Shown here: one piece after another, positions 32,160 through 40,750 of the stretch
Numbering within the stretch: position 1 is the stretch's first letter
How the letters are laid out: each line of letters begins with the position of its first letter
Assembly (NCBI GenBank): GCA_024644875.1
Contig: JAHEGY010000034.1
Coordinates: 1 to 40,887, forward strand
Source of the DNA: Cyclobacteriaceae bacterium
GTDB lineage: Bacteria > Bacteroidota > Bacteroidia > Cytophagales > Cyclobacteriaceae
DNA: 40,887 nt
Direction of reading: 5' to 3'
Position numbers and translations under genes: made by a program
The notes under the pieces: generated by a model
What the model was told of the DNA's origin: nothing
Database searches by the model: none
What the model saw: the letters and a program-made list of their open reading frames with translations, nothing else

Positions 32160-32342
32160 ATTAAAAAGTTCGATATGGCTTCGAAATATAACATTATTTT
32201 AAACATATTGCGTCAAAGCCATCTTAAAATTTACCCTCTTCGTTATAACCTATCTTACCGTCCTTTATCTCATTCCGAAGGTCAAGATGTTCAGTTTAAC
32301 TAAACAAATTAACCCAAATTACAGTCTGGCACAACAGTAAAA

Positions 32343-32369
32343 GGCCGCTAGACGGCGGCCCTGTTTTTT
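32343..32369. terminator. Bidirectional terminator
   Basis: Perfect 6-bp GC stem GGCCGC/GCGGCC with a 6-base loop. It is followed by CTGTTTTTT on the plus strand and by TTTT on the minus strand. It backs up the glnN terminator next to it. Confidence 0.7.
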
Positions 32370-32372
32370 ACC

Positions 32373-32403
32373 AAAAAAAAAGACTGCCCATTTGGGGGAC
32401 AGC
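32373..32403 (-). terminator. Rho-independent terminator of glnN
   Basis: On the minus strand, arms GCTGTCC and GGGCAGT (one G-U pair) close a small loop and are followed by nine T. It begins 8 bases after the glnN stop. The stem pairs better as minus-strand RNA, matching the gene's direction. Confidence 0.8.
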
Positions 32404-32411
32404 CTCTTCTT

Positions 32412-34574
32412 TTATCTGATAAACAGAAGTTCTCTGTATTTTACGAGTGGCCAATCATCATTATCAACATAAAGTTCAAGCTTATCAACATGATATCGGA
32501 TGCGCTCAAAATACTTCTCTTTTACGTTATCGCAATATTCAATGGCTCTGTCATAGGTGTCTTCAATTTTATTGATCCTTCTTCTTTCATCGATCATTTC
32601 ATTGACCCCAACCTTGATTCCTTCAATATGCTTGGAGATCTCCGTAATTGTTTTAATGACTGCTGCGCTGTCAATACCAATTCCTTTGAGACCGTTAGCA
32701 TTTTCTATCAGTTTATTCTGGTACGAAACAGAGGTTGGAACAATATGATTTAATGCAAGGTCACCCATAACCCTTGATTCGATCTGAATCTTCATTATAT
32801 AGTTTTCCAGCATTGTTTCATTTCTGGCTTCCAGTTCCCTTTCATTCAAGATACCATTTTTCACGAAAACATCTTTGTTTTTCTTATCGAGATAGGATTT
32901 TAATGAACGTGGTGTATTCGTGATATTCGATAGTCCTCTTTTCTCAGCTTCCTTTATCCAGGCCTCAGAGTAATTGTCTCCTTCAAACCGTATCTTTTTT
33001 GAAGATTTTACATAATCCTTGAGAACACTGATTATAGCCAGCCTCTTTTCAGAACCTTTAGCAATCCTGGCATCCACATCTTTTTTAAACTGCTTGAGCT
33101 GCTCAGCTACAATCAGGTTCAATACAGTCATCGGAGCTGCCACATTGGCTTCCCCACCTACTGCCCTGAATTCAAATTTGTTACCAGTAAAAGCAAATGG
33201 TGATGTCCGGTTACGATCGGTATTATCCAATATTATTTCAGGGATTTTTTCGATACCGAATTTCATATACATATTATCACCTTTCTTAATCTTAATGTTG
33301 CCACTATGGTCCAGTTCATCGAGAACAGTAGAAAGTTGTGAACCAATAAACACAGACATGATGGCTGGTGGTGCTTCATTGGCCCCCAGTCGATAATCGT
33401 TTCCTGCAGATGCAACACTGGCTCTAAGTAAGTCAGAATATTCGTAAACCGCCTTTATGGTATTTACAAAGAACACGAGGAATTGGAGGTTTTCCCTTGC
33501 GCTGCTACTTGGCTGGAACAGGTTCACACCTGTATTTGTGATCAGTGACCAGTTATTATGTTTACCAGTACCATTCAGGCCGGCAAATGGCTTCTCATGG
33601 AACAACACCCTCAGGCTATGCCTTTCAGCTACCTTCTGCATTGTATCCATCATAAGCTGATTATGATCAGCAGCGACATTCAATTCTTCGAATAATGGTG
33701 CTACTTCAAATTGACCCGGAGCAACTTCATTATGACGCGTACTAACCGGAATTCCAAGTTTATGGCATTCGATCTCAAAGTCTCTCATAAAATTATAAAT
33801 ACGGGGAGCAATAGAACCGAAATAATGATCATCCAATTGCTGGCCTCGTGCAGGGTTATGACCGAAGACAGTTCTGCCACCCATTACCAGGTCAGGTCTT
33901 GCGTAATATAAGGCCTTATCGATTACAAAATATTCCTGTTCACATCCCAGGCTGGCATTCACTTTGGAAACGTCCCTGTCAAAATATTTACATACGGCAG
34001 TTGCTGCTTTATCAACCAGTTCCAATGCCTTTAATAAAGGTGTTTTATTGTCAAGCGCTTCACCCGTATAAGAAATAAATACAGTAGGTATACATAATGT
34101 ATTGCCCCAGATAAAAATTGGTGAACTGGGATCCCAGGCCGTATAACCCCTGGCTTCAAAAGTACTTCTTATACCGCCACTGGGAAAGGAAGAAGCATCA
34201 GGCTCTTGCTGAACCAGGGCACTACCCTTGAACTTCTCAATTTTTTCGCTACCATCAAAGAAAGTATCATGTTTCTCGGCGGTAGCACCGGTGAGTGGTT
34301 GGAACCAGTGTGTGTAATGGGTGATCCCTTTTGTCATTGCCCATGTTTTCACAGCCGCGGCAACTGCATCAGCAGTTTCGGTATCTATCTTTTTCCCTTT
34401 GTCAATATAATAGTTGACTTTCTTATATACATCAGGAGATAAAGTTTCCTTCATCCGCTCCAGCCCGAATGCATTCACTCCAAAATAATCAGATATTTTA
34501 TTCGATGGAGCTACGACCTCCGGGAAAACGCGATTACCCGCTTGCTCCAGAGATTTAAATCGAATTTGTGCCAT
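32412..34574 (-). CDS. glnN: Glutamine synthetase, type III
   Basis: 720 residues, the length of GSIII (about 730), not the 450 of type I. It opens 'MAQIRFKSLEQAGNRVFPE'. The GSIII body has 'FPSGGIRSTFEARGYTAWDP', 'GCEQEYFVID' (metal-binding Glu), 'GFEVAPLFEE'-like 'GQFEVAPLFEELNVAADHNQ', 'LNGTGKHNNWSL' and 'DRNRTSPFAFTGNKFEFRAVG'. The enzyme makes glutamine from glutamate, ammonium and ATP and forms cytoplasmic dodecamers. It follows amt, a porin gene and a small exported-protein gene on the same strand, which is a coherent ammonium-assimilation cluster. A 197-base gap with TATATTTG boxes suggests its own promoter. Tandem terminators follow. Confidence 0.96.
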   Translation of the reverse strand: MAQIRFKSLEQAGNRVFPEVVAPSNKISDYFGVNAFGLERMKETLSPDVYKKVNYYIDKGKKIDTETADAVAAAVKTWAMTKGITHYTHWFQPLTGATAEKHDTFFDGSEKIEKFKGSALVQQEPDASSFPSGGIRSTFEARGYTAWDPSSPIFIWGNTLCIPTVFISYTGEALDNKTPLLKALELVDKAATAVCKYFDRDVSKVNASLGCEQEYFVIDKALYYARPDLVMGGRTVFGHNPARGQQLDDHYFGSIAPRIYNFMRDFEIECHKLGIPVSTRHNEVAPGQFEVAPLFEELNVAADHNQLMMDTMQKVAERHSLRVLFHEKPFAGLNGTGKHNNWSLITNTGVNLFQPSSSARENLQFLVFFVNTIKAVYEYSDLLRASVASAGNDYRLGANEAPPAIMSVFIGSQLSTVLDELDHSGNIKIKKGDNMYMKFGIEKIPEIILDNTDRNRTSPFAFTGNKFEFRAVGGEANVAAPMTVLNLIVAEQLKQFKKDVDARIAKGSEKRLAIISVLKDYVKSSKKIRFEGDNYSEAWIKEAEKRGLSNITNTPRSLKSYLDKKNKDVFVKNGILNERELEARNETMLENYIMKIQIESRVMGDLALNHIVPTSVSYQNKLIENANGLKGIGIDSAAVIKTITEISKHIEGIKVGVNEMIDERRRINKIEDTYDRAIEYCDNVKEKYFERIRYHVDKLELYVDNDDWPLVKYRELLFIR

Positions 34575-34712
34575 AGTTTATTTAGTAATCTTAGTTATAA
34601 AATAATTAATTTATTCTTTATTTTGTTGCCAAATATTCAATATTTTCAACATTTTACCGTCATTATTATAAAATAATAGCTGATTTTTGAGATGCTCTAT
34701 CAAATTGCTGGA

Positions 34713-34740
34713 CAAATATATACCTTTTTACACAAATATA
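34713..34740 (-). promoter_or_regulatory. Putative glnN promoter boxes
   Basis: On the minus strand TATATTTG occurs at 34740-34733 and again at 34720-34713, both matching the Bacteroidota -7 box TAnnTTTG. They are exactly 20 bases apart and about 140-165 bases upstream of glnN. No clear -33 box is at the expected distance, so this is a motif match only. Confidence 0.35.
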
Positions 34741-34771
34741 AATTTTTTGACATTTTTTTTATGCACTATTT

Positions 34772-35350
34772 TTAATTATTACGTATTTCTGCCATTTTTG
34801 CCTCTAAATCTGCCGTTAATTTTTCAATTTTGCTGTTAATTGTCTCATAATGAGTTATCCACGTTTTTTTCTTATTATCGGGATAATATTTTTCCAGAGG
34901 GTATTTTTTTGAGCTTTTAGGAACGAACAAACCAAAGCGGTTCCTTTCATATTTTATGAATTTAAAGTTGTTGATCGTGTATTCATATTTTGAGTCATTC
35001 ACAGTGATTTTAATGTCGGCCATCATCACACCATCCACCTGTTTGGTAAGTGCAGGTTTTACTATGAGATAAAAACCCAACTGATGGGACATTGTTGTCA
35101 AGCTCTCATTGACCTGCACATCTTTCGTAAGTTGATCCGGAACCGAAAGGGTATTCAGGTATTTCATTGCATTGTCCCAGAGCGTCAGGGAAGTTCTTGA
35201 ATCGATATCGACCGACCTGGTGTATTCCACCATACCCTCATCGCTTACCGGCAATGCAATAGACTGACCGGCGCCATAATGCGAAAATGACATAATCAGG
35301 AATATAAGGAAAGGCCTTGAGAAGGCCTTTCCTTTTCCTGATGTAGCCAT
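34772..35350 (-). CDS. Small exported protein of unknown function, DUF4468-like
   Basis: 192 residues from the ATG at 35350 (4 bases after the porin stop). A signal peptide is likely: 'MATSGKGKAFSRPFLIFLIM' then 'SFSHYGAGQ'. The mature part has alternating strands and helices ('SLTLWDNAMKYLNTL', 'YEYTINNFKFIKYER') and ends in a Lys/Glu-rich helix ('KIEKLTADLEAKMAEI'). The 'KYEYTINNFKF' and 'YPLEKYYP' segments resemble DUF4468 proteins; the match is tentative. It is co-transcribed with the porin and amt. Codons 3-19 are embedded in a 48-base inverted repeat, which should hamper its translation. Confidence 0.6.
   Translation of the reverse strand: MATSGKGKAFSRPFLIFLIMSFSHYGAGQSIALPVSDEGMVEYTRSVDIDSRTSLTLWDNAMKYLNTLSVPDQLTKDVQVNESLTTMSHQLGFYLIVKPALTKQVDGVMMADIKITVNDSKYEYTINNFKFIKYERNRFGLFVPKSSKKYPLEKYYPDNKKKTWITHYETINSKIEKLTADLEAKMAEIRNN
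35295..35342. repeat. 48-base inverted repeat over the start of the small exported-protein gene
   Basis: Arms of 8 and 13 bp stack into a 21-bp stem with a 3-base bulge and a 3-base loop. Outer arms are ATCAGGAA/TTCCTGAT, inner arms AAGGAAAGGCCTT/AAGGCCTTTCCTT. It lies 8 bases inside the coding region of the downstream gene and just after the porin stop at 35355. In mRNA it would form a very stable hairpin that can protect the porin message 3' end and block or pause translation of the next gene. Confidence 0.75.
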
Positions 35351-35354
35351 ACAT

Positions 35355-36392
35355 TTAAAAAGCATAGATTGCTGCAAATAGAATTTGTGAAGCCGAAGAA
35401 GCAGGATTAGCATCCCCATCTACAAAGAAATCAGACGATCCGCTATCCAATCTCCACTCTGCCAGAAACCGCATTGGGCCCATCTGGAAGTTTCCTGTAA
35501 TAGTGTTAGCAAATACATTTTCATCAGATACCGTGGATTCTCCGCTTTTAATTTTGAAATATTCAGGCCTCCATCCGAGCGAGAACAAGTCGGAGAAAGC
35601 ATATTGAGGATAGAAGGCAAAACCAAAGTAACCCGCATCGCTATCTGAGGCTGAGTAATTAGCCGCATTCAGACCCAGGAAGAACTTATCCGTGATCTGA
35701 TAGGAGGAAGTCAGGTCAATAATAGTACCTGATGGACTTCCTGTTAGGAAGTTTACATAGAGGTCCCATCCCTCGACAGGCGCCCAGTATACCTGTGCCC
35801 CGAAGTCGGAAACACCATTAAAGTCCTGGTAAACATTCCAGTCATTAAATAATCCAACCATGACTGAGAGGTTATCCAGAATAGTCCAGTCCAACTTGAG
35901 ACCTGCATTCTGAAATGGGCCAAAAGAAAATAAATACGAGGTTGAATAATTAAAATTAGGAACCGGAGAGATCACTTCATAACCTACGAAAGTACCCATG
36001 TACCCGGCGGTCATTGAAATCTTCTCCGTGAAGGCATACGTGATATACAGGTTCTGGATGTTTACATTTATATCGTCATCCGAATCAATCTGAAAGGTAG
36101 GTATAGATTTGAAACTTCTCGGTCCGAAGGAAAATTCTCCAACAAAACTGGCTTTGCCGACCGTCTGTGACAAGGCCACATTCAGCATACCGATAGATAT
36201 TGAATTCTGGTTATCAGCAAAACTGGTAAAGATATTCGATGTACCATCATCAGAGACATAACCCGAGAAATCGTATTTATAATAGGTGTCCACAGACCCA
36301 GATATAGACAATCCCGGTTTATCGTCTTCCTGCGCAATTACAACGGCAGCAAGCAATAATAATGATAATAATATGGTTAATTTCTTTTTCAT
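35355..36392 (-). CDS. Outer-membrane porin linked to ammonium transport
   Basis: 345 residues. Signal peptide 'MKKKLTILLSLLLL' ending 'AVVIAQ'. The mature protein is a barrel of about 16 amphipathic strands with Gly, Tyr and Asn turns: 'SISGSVDTYYKYDFSG', 'NLYITYAFTEKISMTAGY', 'GAQVYWAPVEGWDLYVNF', 'MRFLAEWRLDSGSSDF', ending 'ILFAAIYAF' with terminal Phe. It resembles the beta-barrel porin-2 (BBP2) type found beside amt in Bacteroidota. It sits 107 bases after amt and 4 bases before the next gene. The likely job is to let ammonium or small solutes cross the outer membrane; this is context inference. Confidence 0.75.
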   Translation of the reverse strand: MKKKLTILLSLLLLAAVVIAQEDDKPGLSISGSVDTYYKYDFSGYVSDDGTSNIFTSFADNQNSISIGMLNVALSQTVGKASFVGEFSFGPRSFKSIPTFQIDSDDDINVNIQNLYITYAFTEKISMTAGYMGTFVGYEVISPVPNFNYSTSYLFSFGPFQNAGLKLDWTILDNLSVMVGLFNDWNVYQDFNGVSDFGAQVYWAPVEGWDLYVNFLTGSPSGTIIDLTSSYQITDKFFLGLNAANYSASDSDAGYFGFAFYPQYAFSDLFSLGWRPEYFKIKSGESTVSDENVFANTITGNFQMGPMRFLAEWRLDSGSSDFFVDGDANPASSASQILFAAIYAF

Positions 36393-36449
36393 TTTTATTC
36401 TATTTTGAGTTCGTTAAATATTTAGTTTTTTTATTGAACCGGTATTGGC

Positions 36450-36480
36450 CCGGGCAAGGTATCGTAAAATACTAACCCGG
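36450..36480. other. Hairpin between amt and porin gene
   Basis: Arms CCGGG/CCCGG with an inner GTAT/ATAC pair around CGTAAA. It lies 20 bases after the amt stop, and no U-run follows on the minus strand, so it is more likely an mRNA processing or stability element than a terminator. Confidence 0.35.
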
Positions 36481-36499
36481 ATCAGCACCTGTTTAATTT

Positions 36500-37852
36500 C
36501 TACTCGTCATAAGTAATTGTATACCCACGTATACCGTGCTCATGACTATCCATTCCTGTTTTTTCATGTTCGGGAGATACCCTGAGCCCCATTGTCATAT
36601 CGATGATCTTAAAGATCAGGAAGGCTGAGCCAAATGAAGCGACAGCATAGAAAGCCACACCTTTCAGCTGGATCAGGAACTGTCCCCATCCTGCCATTTC
36701 ACCAAAAATTCCAACGGCCAGGGTGCCGAATATACCACATACCAGGTGCACAGAAACAGCCCCTACACAATCGTCCAGTTTAAATTTATCCAGGATAACG
36801 GCTGAGAATACCACCAGCATTCCTGCGATCAGTCCAATCAGAATTGCCGCACCGGGACCCATCTTGTCCGCCCCGGCGGTTATACCTACCAGTCCGGCCA
36901 GGATACCATTCAGCACCATTCCAAAATCGAGGCGTTTGAACATGATGTAACCACCCATAGTTCCACCAATAGCTCCGGCTGCTGCTGCAAGGCTGGTCGT
37001 TACCAGTACCAATGATGTAGCACCCGGCTCGGCAGAAAGAACCGAACCTCCGTTGAAACCAAACCATCCGAGCCATAGCAAGAAGACACCAATTGTGGCC
37101 AAGGGAACCGAGGATCCCGGGAAGTCACTGACCCTGCCATTTCCATATTTTCCAATCCTTGGACCCAAGATCCAGATCCCGACCAGGGCTGCCCATCCGC
37201 CAACAGAATGCACGAGGGTGGAACCTGCAAAATCATAAAATCCTGCTGCATCGAGGAACCCACCGCCCCACTTCCAGCTACCAACAATCGGATAAACCAG
37301 TCCTACATAAAATAGAGTGAAAATCATGTAACCACTGATCTTTATCCTTTCCGCAACAGCACCGGAGACAATGGTGGCTGCAGTGGCTGCGAACATAGCC
37401 TGGAACAGAAAATCAGTCCAATAGGTATAGCCAGCATCTGCGTATTCCGGAGTAAGCCCGTTTTCAGGTAATGACAAACCTAATCCGCTCCATCCAAGCC
37501 ATGATCCAAGGCTGAATTCCCCGGGATACATCAAACTGAATCCGATAACGGTATAGGAAAGCAGACCGATCGCCAGCGTCAATGTATTCTTATACAGGAT
37601 ATTTACTGTATTCTTTGCTTGAGTAAAACCAGCTTCAACAGAAGCAAAACCCAGATGCATTATAAACACGAGGGCTGTGGCCAGCATCATCCAGATATTA
37701 TTTGCTGTGAACAAAGCATTAATGGACGCAGCTGCCTCATCCTGTGAGACACTTGTAACCTCCTGCACTGCTTTCACACCAGTTGTGCCCATCTCAGATA
37801 ATAAACCCGTGATCAGGGGCATTGAAAGAAATTCGGTAAAAAGTTTTTCCAT
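36500..37852 (-). CDS. amt: Ammonium transporter (Amt)
   Basis: 450 residues and about 11 membrane helices. Amt landmarks are 'FASVEAGFTQAKNT', 'GLSYTVIGF'-like helix, 'AAATIVSGAVAERI', 'DFAGSTLVHSVGGWAALVG' with the pore His, 'LGWFGFNGGS', 'GGTMGGYIM' and 'VHLVCGIFGTLAVG' with the second pore His. The product conducts ammonium/ammonia across the inner membrane. It leads a minus-strand cluster with a porin and glnN. No glnK (PII) gene is adjacent, although amt-glnK pairs are common elsewhere. A CAAAAATA box at 37975-37982 (TATTTTTG on the minus strand) may be its promoter. ATG start. Confidence 0.95.
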   Translation of the reverse strand: MEKLFTEFLSMPLITGLLSEMGTTGVKAVQEVTSVSQDEAAASINALFTANNIWMMLATALVFIMHLGFASVEAGFTQAKNTVNILYKNTLTLAIGLLSYTVIGFSLMYPGEFSLGSWLGWSGLGLSLPENGLTPEYADAGYTYWTDFLFQAMFAATAATIVSGAVAERIKISGYMIFTLFYVGLVYPIVGSWKWGGGFLDAAGFYDFAGSTLVHSVGGWAALVGIWILGPRIGKYGNGRVSDFPGSSVPLATIGVFLLWLGWFGFNGGSVLSAEPGATSLVLVTTSLAAAAGAIGGTMGGYIMFKRLDFGMVLNGILAGLVGITAGADKMGPGAAILIGLIAGMLVVFSAVILDKFKLDDCVGAVSVHLVCGIFGTLAVGIFGEMAGWGQFLIQLKGVAFYAVASFGSAFLIFKIIDMTMGLRVSPEHEKTGMDSHEHGIRGYTITYDE

Positions 37853-38409
37853 TACTTATAGTTTTTAAATTGAACATAAATTCCATTGTACTCATTTGAA
37901 TCTCTGCTAGAAGAAGTAAATTCCAGACTTCAAATATTACTCAGTTGCAGATCCGGATCGTCATCCAGATGGGGCAAAAATATGTAAGGCCAGTAGAATT
38001 TAAAAATATTGCATTTTTTATACAGTTTTAATATTTATGTGGCACCAAAACGACTACAATTTAATTTTTTCACATTCAATATGTGTTTTTATTATACTTT
38101 TCGTAATTTATTTTTAAATATGATCAATATCGGACATAAATTTTATTGTATTTTTTATATTTTATATTGTCTTTTTTAAAGTATTTTAAATTATTAATTT
38201 TCTTTTTATGCATTTTGTATCTTTTGTGGGTCATTTTATGCCTTTTTATTATTTTGTTTTTGATTTTTAAGTTTATTTATGTTTAACTTAAAGGTATTTA
38301 AAAGCCTATTATTGTTTTTTGCAATTATTCAGGGTATTTATGGATTGCATTATAATATTTGTATTATTGGCCCCATTTTTCCACCTTTATATGGAACTTC
38401 TGCAAAATC
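37853..38409. promoter_or_regulatory. Long AT-rich divergent region between amt and hbd
   Basis: 557 bases with runs of T, especially 38030-38340. It must contain the promoters for the amt cluster (minus) and for 3-hydroxybutyryl-CoA dehydrogenase (plus). On the minus strand TATTTTTG at 37982-37975 fits TAnnTTTG and would give a leader of about 115 bases for amt. A TTG-initiated extension of hbd to 38359 was rejected. No coding sequence or clear repeat seen. Confidence 0.4.
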
Positions 38410-39300
38410 ATGAAAACAATTGCCATAATCGGATCCGGCACTATGGGTAATGGAATAGCCCATGTATTCAGCCTAAACGGATACCGTGTACATTTAATTG
38501 ACATATCCCAACAAGCTCTGGATCAGGCCCTTAGCACCATAAATCTCAATATGGACCGCCAGATCAAAAAGGAAACCATAAGCGAAGAGGATAAAAAAAG
38601 GGCTTTAGGTAACCTGGAAACGGGTACACACCTGAAGAAGGGTGTTGAATCAGCAGACCTTGTCATTGAGGCCGTTATTGAAAATGTTGATATCAAAAAG
38701 AAGATTTTTACAGACGTCGATAGATTCGCCAAGAAAGAATCTATCCTGGCTTGCAATACTTCGAGCATTTCTATTAGTCGACTGGCATCCTATACGGCCA
38801 GGCCTGATAAGGTTATTGGTATGCATTTTATGAATCCTGTTCCCATGATGGAGCTGGTTGAGGTAATCAGAGGTTATAACACCTCTGATGAGACAACAAA
38901 AATGGTGCTGGATATATGCAGAAAAATACAAAAAATCCCGGTTGAGGTTCAGGACTATCCTGGGTTCATTGCAAACCGTATACTTATGCCCATGATAAAT
39001 GAATCTATTTATGCCTTACAGGAAGGTGTTGCAGGTGTATTAGAGATTGATACCATAATGAAGCTTGGCATGGCGCACCCAATGGGGCCTTTGCAACTGG
39101 CCGATTATATTGGCCTGGATGTCTGCCTCTCAATATTGCAGGTAATGTTCAATGGTTTTGGAGATCCTAAATATGCACCATGCCCCCTGCTTGCCAATAT
39201 GGTTCAGGCTGGTCATCTTGGAAGGAAATCAGGAGAGGGGTTTTATTTGTGGGAAGCCGGCAAGAAGGACCTGGTGGTGTCTCCAAGGTTTATGAAATGA
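38410..39300 (+). CDS. hbd: 3-hydroxybutyryl-CoA dehydrogenase
   Basis: 296 residues from ATG 38410. The NAD-binding Rossmann motif 'IIGSGTMGNGIAHVF' starts at residue 6. The catalytic region 'GMHFMNPVPMMELVEVI' contains the active His and Glu, 'VEVQDYPGFIANRIL' marks the domain boundary, and 'AHPMGPLQLADYIGLDVC' and 'GRKSGEGFY' belong to the C-terminal domain. It oxidises 3-hydroxybutyryl-CoA to acetoacetyl-CoA with NAD(P), in fatty-acid or butyrate metabolism. Cytoplasmic. Single gene with no neighbours from the same pathway in the window. Confidence 0.92.
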   Translation: MKTIAIIGSGTMGNGIAHVFSLNGYRVHLIDISQQALDQALSTINLNMDRQIKKETISEEDKKRALGNLETGTHLKKGVESADLVIEAVIENVDIKKKIFTDVDRFAKKESILACNTSSISISRLASYTARPDKVIGMHFMNPVPMMELVEVIRGYNTSDETTKMVLDICRKIQKIPVEVQDYPGFIANRILMPMINESIYALQEGVAGVLEIDTIMKLGMAHPMGPLQLADYIGLDVCLSILQVMFNGFGDPKYAPCPLLANMVQAGHLGRKSGEGFYLWEAGKKDLVVSPRFMK

Positions 39301-39498
39301 GATTAAACCAAAAATACTTTCTCTTATTGTCTTATGAAAACATATAATCAGTAGCAATATGTTTTTCGAACCAGGCCGATCGCCAAGGGAATAATACCAG
39401 ACAACTGGACGGAATTACCCCGGATTTCGAAACTTCAGGAAATAAACAGTATCCTGCAATTAAAATTACCTGATATTGTATGGATCTCAACTTTTATC

Positions 39499-40209
39499 TT
39501 AAGTCAGATCGCCCAACTGTGGACGAAGGATGATTTCCTCAACAACAGTCCTGGATGACATTTCGTAAGCATTCCAGACGGCCGATGCGACATCTTCAGG
39601 TTTCATAAGCCGTTCAGGAGGCAAATCAGCACCTTCCCAACTTGAGGTATATGTTGCACCAGGCAAGACAGCCGTAACCCTTACATTATGTTCTTTCATT
39701 TCTTCCCTCAATACCTGGGTCATGCCGTACATCGCATATTTCGAGATACAGTATGAGCCTCCGTTAACGTAAGGCATTATACTTGCCGTTGAACAGATAT
39801 TAAATATATGTCCCTTTTTATGCTGTATAATATCTCCTATAAGTCCGCGCGTCAGATGATAGGCACTATGCAGATTCGTTTCCAGCATTTGATCAAATAC
39901 CCCTTCCGATTCAGTGGATATCGAACCAGGCTGGAAAGTCCCCGTATTATTGATTAATACATCAACGGGTCTGTTGAAGGAACTGATGAACCCGACAAAA
40001 CCATCTACTTCCTTTCGGTTTCTCAGATCGGCCTTATATCCCCTGATCTCATTGGATACACCCCGTGAAAGGATCTCTTCGGTCAGTTTGTCTATATCCT
40101 TCTGATTACGTGAACAGGTTATAATATCAAACTCCTTCTGTGCGAAATTTTCAACAATTGCCCTTCCAATACCTTTTGTTCCGCCAGATATTACCAATAA
40201 TTTTTTCAT
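39499..40209 (-). CDS. Short-chain dehydrogenase/reductase
   Basis: 236 residues. Cofactor motif 'GGTKGIGRA' (9-17), 'NNTG' (87-90), catalytic S140 in 'NICSTAS' and Y153-x3-K157 ('YCISK') are all present. R34 in 'CSRNQKD' suggests NADP(H) preference. The C-terminal 'PGATYTSSWEG' and 'RLMKPEDVASAVWNAYEM' fit the classical SDR group often annotated as 3-oxoacyl-ACP reductase-like, but the substrate is unknown. It converges on hbd with 198 bases between stops and is otherwise alone. Confidence 0.9.
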   Translation of the reverse strand: MKKLLVISGGTKGIGRAIVENFAQKEFDIITCSRNQKDIDKLTEEILSRGVSNEIRGYKADLRNRKEVDGFVGFISSFNRPVDVLINNTGTFQPGSISTESEGVFDQMLETNLHSAYHLTRGLIGDIIQHKKGHIFNICSTASIMPYVNGGSYCISKYAMYGMTQVLREEMKEHNVRVTAVLPGATYTSSWEGADLPPERLMKPEDVASAVWNAYEMSSRTVVEEIILRPQLGDLT

Positions 40210-40750
40210 ATGTAAATTTTACTTTAAAATATGAATTATGTTTTTAAATTTACGCTACTGAAGATAATCGGAAATATTTAAGCATATTTCTTTTAAAAAA
40301 GTTTTTTTACTTTTTAGTGTGTTTTTTCGTTTTGTCATTTAATATTTAGTTAATCATTATTTTAGTCCAATTCCAATAAAAGCATCTTCTCGATATTATC
40401 GATTTCGGTACTTCCTGAATAAACTCCGCTGTGGTCTTTCTTCGTGACATAAAAAATATCCGATTGAAAAATCAATTGAAGCTAAGAAAAAATCTAATTA
40501 AGTGGAAATGAAGGATAATCAGAAATACAACATAATGCTATATTTTTCGGGGTACCATTTATCGATCGAAAACATATCCAATTCAATAACTTTTATATAA
40601 AGTAATAGAAGTTAAAAACGATTTAAAAAAACGGATTAATCTTTCTAGTGAAGATTTATTTTTTATTCTCCCAAAAACCAAAAATTTTTCTAAATTTATT
40701 AATCTTGGCTATTTCCCTTTTTATTTTTTCCTTTTAGCTTGAATTTCACT
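40210..40750. other. AT-rich intergenic region with a possible coding remnant
   Basis: About 540 bases, mostly AT-rich. A minus-strand frame 40362-40481 reads 'DIFYVTKKDHSGVYSG' and ends 'MLLLELD' at a TAA. It has protein-like composition but no start and no recognised family, so it is either a decayed gene tail or chance. The SDR promoter presumably lies in the first 100 bases. Confidence 0.3.

Larger units (their letters stand above)
32108..32411. other. Intergenic region between glnN stop and DUF1080 operon start
   Basis: 304 bases. It holds the palindrome at 32147-32159, the promoter region for the minus-strand operon, and two terminators at 32343-32369 and 32373-32403. No coding signal was seen. 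Confidence 0.5.

Noticed and set aside
39345-39498. Plus-strand open frame with protein-like residues before the SDR gene
   Set aside because: No start codon, and nothing recognised; it reads into the antisense of the SDR gene.
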